Source: Epinephelus fuscoguttatus (Eukaryota; Chordata; Actinopteri; Perciformes; Serranidae). From it: a stretch of DNA of 64,000 nt. Position numbers and translations under genes: made by a program. A model generated the notes under the pieces. It was not told where the DNA came from. It saw only the letters and a list, made by a program, of their open reading frames with translations, and did not search any database. Position 1 is the stretch's first letter; the number at the start of each line of letters is the position of its first letter. The stretch spans positions 30,904,632 through 30,968,631 of the forward strand of contig NC_064765.1 of NCBI RefSeq assembly GCF_011397635.1. The letters are read 5' to 3'. Shown here in pieces: positions 45,701-56,000 of this stretch.

Positions 45701-48170
45701 GGGGTGGATGACGGAAGGGTGGAGCTCCTCTGTGGCAAAGCAGCGTTCACCTGATGGCCGGAGGTGGACGGCTGAGGGCTGGAGCTCCTCTCTGGCTGCA
45801 CCTGTAAGTAAGGGTGGGGGGGAAATCCATTATTAGATGCATTGCAATGTCGACATGGACGATCGAACATCCATTCACAAATGTCAAAAATCAAATATCC
45901 AAACTGAAGTTAATAACATGTTGTTGACTGAACCAAAAACTGAATGGTTTGGGACACACTAGCTATGCTGGAGAAAGAGACCGAAATGTGTGCCCCCTTT
46001 TCTATCAATCAATCCACACCAAATAATTGGAATCAAATCAAAATGTGAGGTACCCAAAGAACTCCACCCTTACCAGTGAGCCAGAGCTGGATGGCTGAGG
46101 GTTGCTGTCGTCCTCCTCCTGCTTCCTCTTGTTTCCCTGTTAGTGATATGGAGAGAGGGTTAATCGGCGGATCTCCGGGGAAGCTTGCTCCGTTCTCCCC
46201 GTAGTTCAAATAATTTCAACTCTGAGCGCAGCGCTCGGGCGGTGCGCGACGGCAAGGGTAGCGGTGTCGCTTTGGCGTTGCTGCCCTCTCCATAGACAAA
46301 CAATGGGACAGCCAGCGCAAAGAGGTTTTACAGCTGATCATGTGTAGAGGCCTTTAGGCACCGTTCGCCACGGTACCGCCGCTGGGCAGGGTGGAAATAA
46401 AGCCCTTTTCACACCGAGCGCGCAAAGCGCAGACCTCCGCCGACGAACCCATTCATTGTGTATGTGCTACTTTGGCGCAAGTGCGCACCGCTCTGCCGCC
46501 GAGCTGAGCGGCACGCGAGAGGGCGCATTTCGCGGCGTCTGTGCGCTGTGATGACACCTCGGCGCCGCGCGTCCAATAGCAGAGAAGAGCCTGAAGTAGA
46601 CCCGGAAGCGGTCACCATAGAGCTGTAGCTCCTGAACGAGCCTGTACTCCCCCAAATCCTGTCCTCTGCGCCCTACCCCTCGGTGGGCGCCGCGAAAGCT
46701 CTGTGTGAAAGAGGCTTAAGTCCTGCAGAGTTTCAGAGGACCTGGAGAATGTTTTAGGATAGTAATAACATTATATAAGATAATCATATTGCAGAGATAA
46801 TCTATATAAGATAATAACATTAAAGACAAAATTAAATTGCAATAGGCCTACTTTTTCAAAACTTGATGATTTTACCTTTCTGTACATTTTGTATACAAAT
46901 TCATTAAATAATTTTGCTTGTAAATGTCTATTTGCATCATATTTATTACGGAAAACACATTATTTGATCAATTTACATTGTGCCTAAAGTTCTTTGTGCG
47001 CTCCTTACTTTTTCAACTTAGGAGCACATGTGCTCCTTGGGACAAAAGTTAGCATCAAGCCCTGATATATATACTGTGTATTGTTTTTCGGCACTACCTT
47101 GTTCTCTATAGCTGATGTAACGTGAATTACTCCTGTGTGGGATCAATAAAGTTCTTATCTTAGCCATCTGAGAAGATCAAATGCATTGTTTTTGGTGCCA
47201 AACTGTTTCCCAAGTATATTAGTGCGTGTGTGAATAAGTAAACGAGAGGCATTAACGTAAATGTCTTTGTAGAAAGGCGCTTTATGAAATTAAGTCCATT
47301 TACTTGTATTAGTTTACAACGCAGCCTTGCCACATCCAATATGGCGGCGACGTTGACGTATCGCAGCAGTGGGCAAACCCACTCGATGCGGCGTCTGCAT
47401 ATATATGTAGACGCCACTCGATGCGGCGTCTACATATATATATATATATATGTCTATGTGAGCGATCGCCGAGGCCCCAGCACTTCCGTTAGTCGAAAAA
47501 CTCCGGGCTGTGCCTCCAGAGGTAAAGGAAGAAAAAAAAGGGGTTTTTTGGGGGGGGTGGTGTTGTTTTGTTTTTTGTTTTTTTTTTAACCGATGGATTT
47601 CCAGATTGGCAACCATCAGCTATTAAAGCAATCCTCGTGTCCGTTTCAGATAAATCGGTGGCTTCATTTGAAAGTAAACACCAGTTTTTTCGAGCTACCA
47701 TTAAACATAACAGAAACCTGACCAACATATTGTAAATAAATGTTCGTATTAAACGACATCTTGGGAAAAATCCTGTGGTGCATGAAACATTTTATGTTCA
47801 AACAATTTCATCATCAAACTTCTTCAAATTTCGGTAAACTTATTTGATGTTAGCTTGTTTGTCCTTGAACTACAGATGTCCACCTTCACAGTACTGTGAC
47901 TGGAGACTTGATAAACGCTTCAAAACACTTTCAAAGACTTTAAAGTAACTTCTTTTACCTTTTTAGTGTCATTTCAATTATTCAAAGTTAGGCCCACACT
48001 AAGATTTGCTAACTAGATAAGTGAATTCATGAACTAGAACTTCAAGCTAACATCAATATAGCTAACAAGCTAATTAACTAAATCACCCGACGCCCACAGG
48101 CTAATTTAATTCAAAACACCCTAAAAAGCTTGACAGTTGTTTAAAAGGTTTGTTTTATTACCCTCTCCAT
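42798..48170 (-). CDS. Possible novel Ser/Pro-rich basic protein gene with duplicated exon pair
   Basis: Candidate exons (minus): 48170-48162 (ATG GAG AGG), 46136-46074, 45801-45661, 43946-43887, 43614-43474, 43251-43126, 43064-43001 and 42919-42798. All are GT-AG bounded and open in the joined frame. The donor of exon 1 (GTAATA) is weak and the intron at 43065-43125 is only 61 bp. The product starts MERGNKRK, then two Ser/Pro-rich repeats (EEDDSNPQPSSSGSL with VQPERSSSPQPSTSGHQVNA, then a near copy). A basic stretch (STRWLRRRWREQQRIRQRPQ) and a Lys-rich low-complexity end follow. No family recognised. The two repeats differ by a 3-bp indel that keeps frame, suggesting coding constraint. Against this, it lies in repeat-rich DNA and has a decayed relative at 34.7-35.06 kb, so transposon-derived exons are possible. 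Confidence 0.38.
44457..45625 (+). repeat. Further ~1-kb units of the same array
   Basis: One nearly full unit starts inside the telomere-like segment (CCACCCTAACCCTCTGG, one hexamer fewer) and one partial unit starts at about 45445. The partial unit stops at about 45631 and continues with a copy of the 43444-43960 sequence, so the array and the gene exons were duplicated together. Confidence 0.85.
45044..45217 (+). mobile_element. hAT-type MITE, young copy 3
   Basis: Again at the same unit position. The right end CAACTCTG is shared with copy 2. Confidence 0.8.
46160..47064 (-). mobile_element. hAT-like element, reversed copy, interrupted by a MITE
   Basis: Read on the minus strand it starts CAGGGCTTGATGCTAAC, with GGAGCACATGTGCTCC just inside. 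It follows 2043-2450 closely through ATTCTCCAGGTCCTCTGAAA and beyond the MITE to CGGAGCAAGCTTCCCCGGAG. The right end is lost. Confidence 0.7.
46401..46716. mobile_element. Harbinger-like GC-rich MITE
   Basis: The left end AGCCCTTTTCACACCGAGCG and the complement of the right end AGCCTCTTTCACACAGAGCT are flanked by TAA on both sides. It interrupts the reversed hAT-like sequence. The uninterrupted version is at about 2380-2400 on the opposite strand (GCAGGACTCATTTCTACCC). Confidence 0.75.
47330..47460. repeat. Palindromic CpG/AT tract
   Basis: GGCGTCTGCATATATATGTAGACGCC (47390-47415) is a near-perfect palindrome, followed by a second ACTCGATGCGGCGTCTACAT and a (TA)n run. Just before it is CCAATATGGCGGCGACG, which resembles a YY1 or CArG-type promoter site. 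No transcript is evident. Confidence 0.5.
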
Positions 48171-48264
48171 GTCGAAACTGAGGTCAGTCAGTAGTCCGTT
48201 GGGACTGTTTTTGGTCGCTGGTTTTCTTTCTTGAAACTTGCTTGGTTCAGTATCTCTCTCTCTG

Positions 48265-48330
48265 AGTTCAGGAGTGAAATGGTGACTGACAGCAGAGCCA
48301 CCTGTTTATATATACAACCCATAGCAACCA
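48265..48330 (-). promoter_or_regulatory. TATA-box promoter candidate for the Ser/Pro-rich gene
   Basis: On the minus strand GGTTGCTATGGGTT (RFX X-box-like, 48315-48330) precedes TATATATAAA (48305-48314). A start 25-35 bases on would give a 5'UTR of about 110 bases before the ATG at 48170. It is a good-looking core promoter in AT-rich DNA; the link to exons 2-6 is inference. Confidence 0.45.
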
Positions 48331-49555
48331 TAGAATCCTAACGGCCTTTCGTCATTAACGTCAGTAATTGCCTTATTTAAATAAAGCAGCCTAAGTCACT
48401 TACCTGACATGTAGCTAATAATTTAGCTTCCTAGGAGGTTTGAACATAAACAGCCCCGACAATTAAGGCTCTCTGTTCAGCAGCGGTTAAACCACCAGTA
48501 CGGTCTTGCTGTCTATTAATCAGTTTTACCAAACTTTATTTACGAAATGTTGCTTCACAGTGCATCGGTGCATGCTGCTATAAAAACAAGCACAGAGATG
48601 TCATTGAATTATCTTTTCCCCGACACGCTTCTATGTATTTTCAACATGGAGTTAAGATTTGTGACTTACTGAGAAGATTTGTGCTGTTAAAACATCTTTT
48701 TACATCCTGTTACATCATCACTACTGTGCATGTGTTGTTTTCACATCTCTTGCTCACGAATATTACAGATTGGAGATCTGAATATTTCCAGATGGCTGAT
48801 CTGCATGTGCTGATATTATATTTTATTATATTATATTGAGAAACTTCAGCCTGATGAAAGCTTAAAGTTCAAAAATGGTTGAGACATGATGCAGTTCACA
48901 TTACAATCACAACAGCATAATGAATCCACCGTGATTCAAAGTTGTAAAACTATAAAACATGAAAAAAGTCAGAGTGAATAGAGGCAAGCCTGAAAAATAT
49001 AAATAAATAAATAAGAAATAAAATATTTAACAGTACCTGACCTTTGACCTTTGCTTCATTTCATGAATTGTTTCAAACATGTCATAGAAATAATGTCAGT
49101 AAATGTAGAAGCATCATTAGACTGAACCACTGACACGACTTGGTACCAGTGAGAAGGTAGGAAACCTTACTGTTTTGTCAAGTTTACAGTTTCCAACTTT
49201 ATTTTATCACTATTTCTCCTCCTCTTCCTCATTTTCCTTTTTGTCAAAGGCTTCACTTTAGAACTACAATAGTGTTTCTTTTTTTGTGCTGTTAAGTCTG
49301 TGTCCTCTCTTCGTCCTGTTTGTCTGGGGACAGACACTTCCCGTCAACTGTGGAACGACTATGAGGGGCTTTCTGCATCTTTGTGACCAGTCAAACAAAG
49401 GTCCTGGTGTGTGTTCATGATAAATGTATTTTAATCCATTGGAAAACACAGTAACTTTAGGTCCATGTTTCCCATGCTCCAGATGACAGATAACTTGAGC
49501 ACACCAGTTTAGTTTTTTCTTCCCTGTGATCAACAGGCACTGCAGAGGGCACATC
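48331..49555. other. No gene recognised
   Basis: Mostly unique AT-rich sequence with no splice-flanked coding exon. The 107-codon minus-strand open frame ending near 49264 has no recognisable domain. Confidence 0.4.
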
Positions 49556-49559
49556 CACT

Positions 49560-49735
49560 GCCAGCAGATGGCAGTGCAGTCTCTCATACGGCAACAAAAA
49601 GATATCTCACCTTCAGCAAAGTGACAGATTTACTGCTGTCTACTATTTAAGTGCAAGTTCACACTGATGAAAGAGGAACAGAGTACCATTTACCTGTCAC
49701 AGTCTCCATCCATGCAGATTTGTATTTGCTGAGGT
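49560..49735 (+). repeat. Third copy of an s100pbp 5'-flank segment
   Basis: GCCAGCAGATGGCAGTGCAG, CTCTCATACGGCAACAAAAA and CAGTCTCCATCCATGCAGAT correspond in order to 7442-7600 and 18048-18210. Either this is a dispersed repeat or the flank was copied a third time. Confidence 0.6.
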
Positions 49736-49920
49736 TTCCCATAGAGACTCTCCCAAAGCCTTTCCTTCTTTTACACTATTCATATCTATTTTGATGAAGC
49801 TTTTATAAAAAAAGAGAAAGAGAAAAAACATGACACTAACCTTAACTATACATTAAAAGTTATTTGTTTTGCTTTTGAGGAGATGTGAGGGGAAGAGTTA
49901 TCTATATCCTCAACTTATCA

Positions 49921-50267
49921 TCCATCCATTTTCTAACCACTTATCCGCTCATCCTCTTGAGGGTCGCAGGGGGGCTGGAGCCTATCCCAGCTGACATTGG
50001 GCGAGAGGCAGGGTACACCCCAGACAGGTCGCCAGACTATCACAGGGCTGACACATAGAGACAGACGACCATTCGCGCTCACATTCACACCTACGGACAG
50101 TTTAGTTTTAGTTTACCAATTAACCTATCCCCAATCTGCATGTCTTTGGACTGTGGGAGGAAGCTGGAGTACCCGGAGAGACACATGCAAACTCCGCACC
50201 CGGGATTGAACCAGGAACCCTCTTGCTGTGAGGCGACAGTGCTAACCACCACACCATCGTGCTGCCC
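49921..50267 (-). mobile_element. Full-length tRNA-derived SINE with 13-bp target duplication
   Basis: On the minus strand it runs from GGGGCAGCACGATGGTGTGG (A box) through GGTTCAATCCCGGG (B box) and ACAGTCCAAAGACATGCAGA to AAATGGATGGATGA. CCTCAACTTATCA is duplicated at 49908-49920 and 50268-50280. The target is array-type sequence (CTATATCCTCAACTTATCAA at about 41552), so the empty site is also visible. Confidence 0.9.
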
Positions 50268-50280
50268 CCTCAACTTATCA

Positions 50281-51555
50281 ATATCTATCACTGTCTTAAA
50301 CTTATCATGACCTATTCACAACCTAAACGTATCACTTTTTTATCACCTAAATTAATTACGACCTGTCAAAAGATGCAGCATGTGTACAGCCCCTAAACCA
50401 TCTAACCTGTGTCTGTGGTGAACTTGCTTCAATGATTCAGTAACAGACAGAAAGGGTTTTTAGGATGGTCTCACACTTCCTAACACTAACCCTTTGACAA
50501 TATATGATTCCTGTTGTTCACACATTATTTTGGTGTACTTTGTTTACATATAATATACTTTGCTGACTTTGCTACTACTAATCATACCACTATGTCATTC
50601 TTGCCTTGTAGTTTTAACTTTGTATAGTTTCTATGTTGTTTCTATTCTTATTTGTTATCAGACATTACATTGAAATAATGACTAAAGACACAGTTAGAAT
50701 GGAGTATAACCAGCAGCCCCTACTGAAGACCTTCCCCTCTGTTATAAAGCCACTACAACAGCTTTTCTTACTGTCAATAATGCTCCTTTCACAGCCTCTA
50801 TTGATATTACTACCAGTGCTATCTCTCCTGGTAACCTTGTACTGATACCAGTATTATTAGCACTGATACTTAGAATAACATCTACAGAGCTAGTATTTCT
50901 ACAAATACAACAAAAACTACCTTGAGTATTATTGCTGCTACTTGTCACTCCACTATGTCACTCCTGCCTTGTAATTTTAATTTTGTATTATTTCTATATG
51001 GCAGCATTACTGCACAGGAGTGGAAATGGAAAAATGCACATGTCATGTAATGATAGAGAGAAGAGGTCTGATTGGCTGTGGAAAAACTGAGACATATTGT
51101 TGACATTGCACTGTTTTCGTGAGACATCTCAGGCTGTTCATCATCTGTTTAATAAATGGATGGAGTCTTTCTTACTGTCCTTAATTTGTCCTTTTTTGTG
51201 AGAGGGGAGGGAGTGGTTCAAAATGGGGGAGGCACTTCAATCATTTTTAGGCACTGGTGAGGGAGTTATGGTTTTTTTGTTTTGTTTTGTTTTTTTTACT
51301 TAGGGGAGGGTAATTCAACTTTAATGGGTTGTGTTTTGTATTTATACAATACCCTCAGATTTGTTTTAAAAAAAAATCATCATCAAAATTATACCATTTA
51401 TCACAGCCGAAACCGTGAAAACAGAAATTACTGTTGAATTCTCAAATTGCCAGCGGTCCTTGGACACATAATTTGCAACAAATGCTTCCATCAAGAAACG
51501 TAAACAAATCTAAGCCTAAAATTGTGATATTTCATCAAATCACTATTCTACATCT
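50281..51555. other. Diverged array-family sequence, then no recognised feature
   Basis: The part to about 50520 keeps traces of the repeat family (TTTTTAGGATGGTCTCACACT, CTAACACTAACCC). The remainder is AT-rich without a supported gene. Confidence 0.45.
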
Positions 51556-51559
51556 CACT

Positions 51560-52336
51560 TTAAAGGGACAGTTTGTAAGATTTATGGGGATTTAGTAGCA
51601 TCTGTTGTTGCAGACTGCAACCAGTTTAAATGTCTCCTGTGTAGAATTCTTTCAGTGTTTATTGTTCCTGAGGTTTTTACCAGGAGCCAAATTATCTAGA
51701 TATCTCTTCCTCTCCGAAACGAATGGACCAGGTGATTACAGCCAGTTAAAACACTGAATAAAGCAGTTTCACTTTACAAATCAGTGTTTCCTCTATGCTG
51801 TTTGGGATGCTTATAGTAATGTGTGCTCACCTTATTTCTGATTCAGATGTTCAGGAGGTTTTTTACCAGGAGCTTTGGAGAATTGTCTGCAGAGGTCTCC
51901 TCCCCTCCAAAACAAATGGACCCAGTAATTTATACTGGTAAAAACACACAAGAAAGTTTTGCATGGCATATATTCAGTAATCTGTGATGGAATACATTTT
52001 AAAAGTCACCCTCCTAACACTGGTTATCAAAGAAAAAAGGTGAGCACACATGGCAGGTGCTGGGCAAGCATCCTGCCTGTGACATGCCAAACAGCATAAA
52101 AGAAACACTGATTTGTAATGTGACACTGCTTTATTCAGTGTTATTACTGGTTTTAATCACCTGGTCTGTGTGTTGTGGGAAGAAAGAGACCTCTGCGGAT
52201 AATTCGGTTCCTGGTAAACTTCCTAAACAATTAACACTAAAATAATTTTTATCAGAAGTTTCAGCTGGTTGCAATCTGCTGTCCTCACCGCTAGATGCCA
52301 CTAAAGTCCCCTCAAATATATACAGTGTTTCTTTAA
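51560..52336. mobile_element. Fold-back DNA element with TTAA at both ends
   Basis: The left end (AAAGGGACAGTTTGTAAG, GGGGATTTAGTAGCATCT, GCAGACTGCAACCAG) matches the complement of the right end (GGGGACTTTAGTGGCATCTA, GCAGATTGCAACCAGCTGAA). Internal tracts are also inverted (CCAGGTGATTACAGCCAGT against ACTGGTTTTAATCACCTGG). TTAA at each border suggests a piggyBac-type target, but this is inference. Confidence 0.6.
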
Positions 52337-52603
52337 ATCATTACATCTTTTGTCTGTTTCTCTCAAAAAATGTTTACAGGTGCAAGGTAGATTTATCATC
52401 TTACAAAATAAGGTTACATATAGGCCTATTAAACTTAGCTTTACAGCACAGGTTTATCACAGTCTGGTAAGACTATCCAGGAGCACTTAAGATCATGATG
52501 TCTCTGCAGCCGCTGAGCAGCTTTCAGGCATCCTCATCCTCCTCCCATCAAGAAGACTCCCCTCCTCAGACCCTCCCACATTTTTGTATGTGTGCGCCTT
52601 GGA

Positions 52604-52954
52604 TGACATCACGGCTTTAAATATTCCCGTTGCTTCTTCCCACCCGTCCTCATCATCACTACTCAACCAGCTGAAAGTGCCTCACGGTTCAACGATGTTT
52701 ATGTAGCTTTGCTTGCTTTAAGTTAAACAGCAACGTCGAAATAACTGTATCTGGCAGACACCGCTGCCTCATTGTCCGCTTTGCTACAAACACTTTTGTG
52801 CTTCCAGCACCGGGTCCTCCTTGGGGAGAAAAAGCGCCTACTGGGCTTCAGTGCGGAAAAAGAGAGGAGGAGAAGAGGACCGACCTAACTCGGGCGTGGT
52901 AGCAAGAAAAAAAACTCATCTTTGTTAGCAAAACTTCAAAAAGTAGCACCCATA
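52604..52954 (+). promoter_or_regulatory. clic4: clic4 core promoter and 5'UTR
   Basis: A CRE-like TGACATCA (52604-52611) is followed by a TATA-like TTTAAATATT (52616-52625). A start near 52650 would give a 5'UTR of about 300 bases, GC-rich towards the ATG. The start site itself is inferred. Confidence 0.6.
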
Positions 52955-53023
52955 ATGTCGCTGTCGGTACCGCAGAACGGAGTAAAGGCGGATAACGAGC
53001 CCGTTATCGAGCTGTTTGTGAAG
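52955..53023 (+). CDS. clic4: Chloride intracellular channel 4, first coding exon
   Basis: It encodes 23 residues, MSLSVPQNGVKADNEPVIEL then FVK, ending at a GTAAGA donor in phase 0. The pattern MxLSxPxNGxK...EPxIELFVK is that of CLIC4 exon 1 and differs from the CLIC1, 2, 3, 5 and 6 starts as I recall them. CLIC proteins are GST-fold, thiol-reactive proteins that move between cytosol and membranes. CLIC4 acts in tubulogenesis, the actin cortex and nuclear transfer. The glutaredoxin-like CPFS site lies in exon 2, outside the window. The ATG follows an A-rich context (CATAATGTCG) downstream of a recognisable promoter. Confidence 0.92.
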
Positions 53024-56000
53024 GTAAGACCGTAGCACGAGTCAAATGGGAGAAGTTTTTCATTTTTAGTAACTGAGATAAACCCACAGCAGTGTATTGT
53101 GATGGTTAACGCTTTATTCTTTCCATGGGAATGAAAGTAATTCTCGCTTTTCTGTCCACAAATGAGTTTATTGTTTAGCTAAGACCGCTAAAGCTAGCTA
53201 TACGTTAACGGTTCACTCCTAAGGCTTTCTTATATTTACTAACGGTTGAAGAAAAATTCTTCAGTGATATCGCATTAAGTTCAGTTTGTTTTAGGGTTCT
53301 GATCCATAACCCTCTCTGCCACTGTGGCCATGTGCAGCCTGCAGTATCACACGCAGGGCGGATGCAGCTTTCCTCCCATCGTGGGGAAAGAGGAGCCTGC
53401 CATGCTGAAACCCTGGGCGCTAACTCGTTAACATAAAGCAGCTCAGTAGTAACGTTAGTGGACCTGGACAGCAGATTCAACACTCCAACATGTGCTCGCT
53501 TGTTGCTGTTGTATTTTCATGCTTATGAGTTGATAGCTTCCCAGAATGATGTATTATGTTTATATACAGCCATACATTGATACTGGAGTAGACTCAAACC
53601 AGCCATTTGAATGTGAAGTTTGGTGTTTGGGGTCACCTTGACATCTCTGTCTGCTATTGGAGATCTCTGAGAGTCAGACTAGTTTGGTTGTGCTGTTGCT
53701 ATGAACAGTTATCCAAGTTTACTTAACTTACACAGTACTAAATAGAAATATCTACAGTATTTCTACAGTATTTTGCAGGCATTTGTTATCCTTGGTGTTC
53801 TGGGCATTGGTTAATGTCATAGAAGTGTTAGTTTTACTTTCTGGAAAGCAAAGTTCATCACATTTAAATATGACGATAGACTAGAGAGCTGGATGGATGG
53901 TCTTCAGATAACCCTCCCTAAATCTGTGATCATGATTGAGATTTTCTCTGCCTCAGCAGTGACGATGGAGATGGTGGAGTTGTGAATGGCTGTTTTCCTT
54001 TCTTCAGCCCGCTGCCTTGCAGAGCGGGAAAATGGCAGAGGAGAAAAAAGGGGGAGCCTGTGGCTGAGGACAGGGGGAGTAGGAGGGAGCTGTGGTGGGG
54101 TCCTGTTTGGGAGAGGGGTGTGGGTGATGGTTTAGTGGGGTGTTACTGACCAGAGGAGTGAACACTCTATGGTAATGGTGGATTGTTACAGGCTGAACAA
54201 CATTTGCAAATGCTACAGATGAAAGTAATTATTTACGGTAGGCCTAATAAAAAAGAGGATTGTCTGCAAATCTTATTTAAATTTAATCAAATGATGCATT
54301 TGTAACCATGTGTACCTGCCCACTGACTTTGGCTGGGATACAGTTAGCACAGGCCTGTGGAAGTTGTACTCATTAGTTTCAGTAACTGTGAATTAGTCAT
54401 CCTGTTTTCCAATTCAAACACAAAAACCTCTCTGTCCTGCTTGTACTGTTACCGTTAACTCCTTTAAGAGAAGCCTTTGTAGTCAGGCATTGATGGGGCT
54501 GAGCAGCAGGCCCTCAGTGAAGGAGCAGACCAAATGAAAACAAACTGGCCAGCCCCATTTCTCTTAACTACCTCTCTTAGCCTACAGGAGAGGTTACATC
54601 ATCCCCAGGCCTGGAAGGTTTACACATGCGGCCAACTCATCCCTCTCAGCCCCTCCCTCCTTGGACCTTGTTGCCCGTTGTGTACAGAAGTTTCTTCTAT
54701 TCTGTGTCTGTGTGCTTGTCTGTGAGATAGCCTTTCGTCTCTATGGCCCCTGCATTGCTCTGTGTTACGTGTGCCAGCATCTGACATGTCCACATCTATT
54801 ATTGAGGCCGTTATTCTCACTGTGCTGCGTTAAACACAGTCATGGGAGACAATAGCAGGCATGCCGGTTGCCATAGGCACACTGCTGCGAGCTGGGCCTC
54901 TGGGAACAGCTGATAACGAACTGTGTGTGCTCTCCACACACAGCAGTGTCAGATCTGTTAGGGTGCAGCCACATATCAAAGCTAACTAATTATGCTTTTA
55001 CAGCACAAGCTGTCTGTAAAGATTTAGCAGTGACAACATGGTTTACCCATTAGAAGTAGCTGACTGTGCCAGTTTAGAGATACTTTGATGATCTTGCAAC
55101 TTTGCTACCTGCAGTGTTTATAGCTACAGTTGCCACATTGTTATGGGAACACTTCAGGCTGTGCTCATCTTTGAGGGTGTGGGCACAAAGTTTGTCATTG
55201 TCAGTTTATATTGCTCTTGATAGCAAATGAGCATGATATAATGACTTTGTAAGAGGGAGGATCGACCCTTGACCTCATCACAACGCTGCAGATTAGATAT
55301 TGTTCTGCACACATGAGTAGTAATCCGTCCCGGTGTGCGGTAGAGGGTGACTTCCTAGCATACACCCATGCCTGTATCACTTGGCACTTCAAAACATCAC
55401 ATGGCTACCTTGGTAATATGAAACCCTAAATCTAATGTATTAATGTGCTGTGATAGTTGGGAAATGTATTACTCTGACACAAAGCTGAAATGGATGAGAG
55501 GGTGCAGCTGCATATAATTATAATTATGGTCCATCCATCCCTCTCTATTGATCACAGCACTACCTGATTGAATCAGTGATTTCCTTTAGAACCGCCTTGT
55601 GTTACCTCTGCAGGATGGTGAAAGAGATCTACTGTTGTTTATGTGCACAACTGTTTGTTTTCATTCAGTTTTTAACACCTTTACAAAGCTGCACAGTGAG
55701 TCCACCAGCATATGACTTGACTGTATGACGCTGAGCAGAATATAGATGAGTTGAGAGAAGCAGACAGGCTCCTCTTGTGTATGCATCTCTTGGCTGCAAG
55801 TGTGCCAAGGCCACGCTACCGGTTACAAAACCTTCTGCTGCCTCCAGACTTCCATACTCTTGCCAGGAGTGAGAGCAGAGCCAGTAAACATGGTAGAGAA
55901 GTGCTTTCAAGTCTGCAGCCTGTCTGTGTTTGTGTATGTCCTCCAGGACAATTCCAGGGGAACCATGGAGATGAAAATGTGCAACACGTCAGATACAGGT

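Larger units (their letters stand above)
43065..47160. repeat. Segmental duplicate: 43444-43960 repeated at 45632-46150
   Basis: The direct repeats cover exons 3' and 2' (43474-43614, 43887-43946) and exons 3 and 2 (45661-45801, 46074-46136) plus the intron between. The intron is highly alike, including CATTGCAATGTCGACATGG and GGTTTGGGACACACTAGC. The rest of this span is the array unit (44457-45625), a reversed hAT-like piece, a MITE and a LINE-tail-like end (GGGATCAATAAAGTTCTTATC near 47139). Confidence 0.75.

Noticed and set aside
47284..47616. Two ~100-codon frames on opposite strands near 47.3-47.6 kb
   Set aside because: They run through a palindromic TA tract and poly-T/G sequence and have no splice partner.
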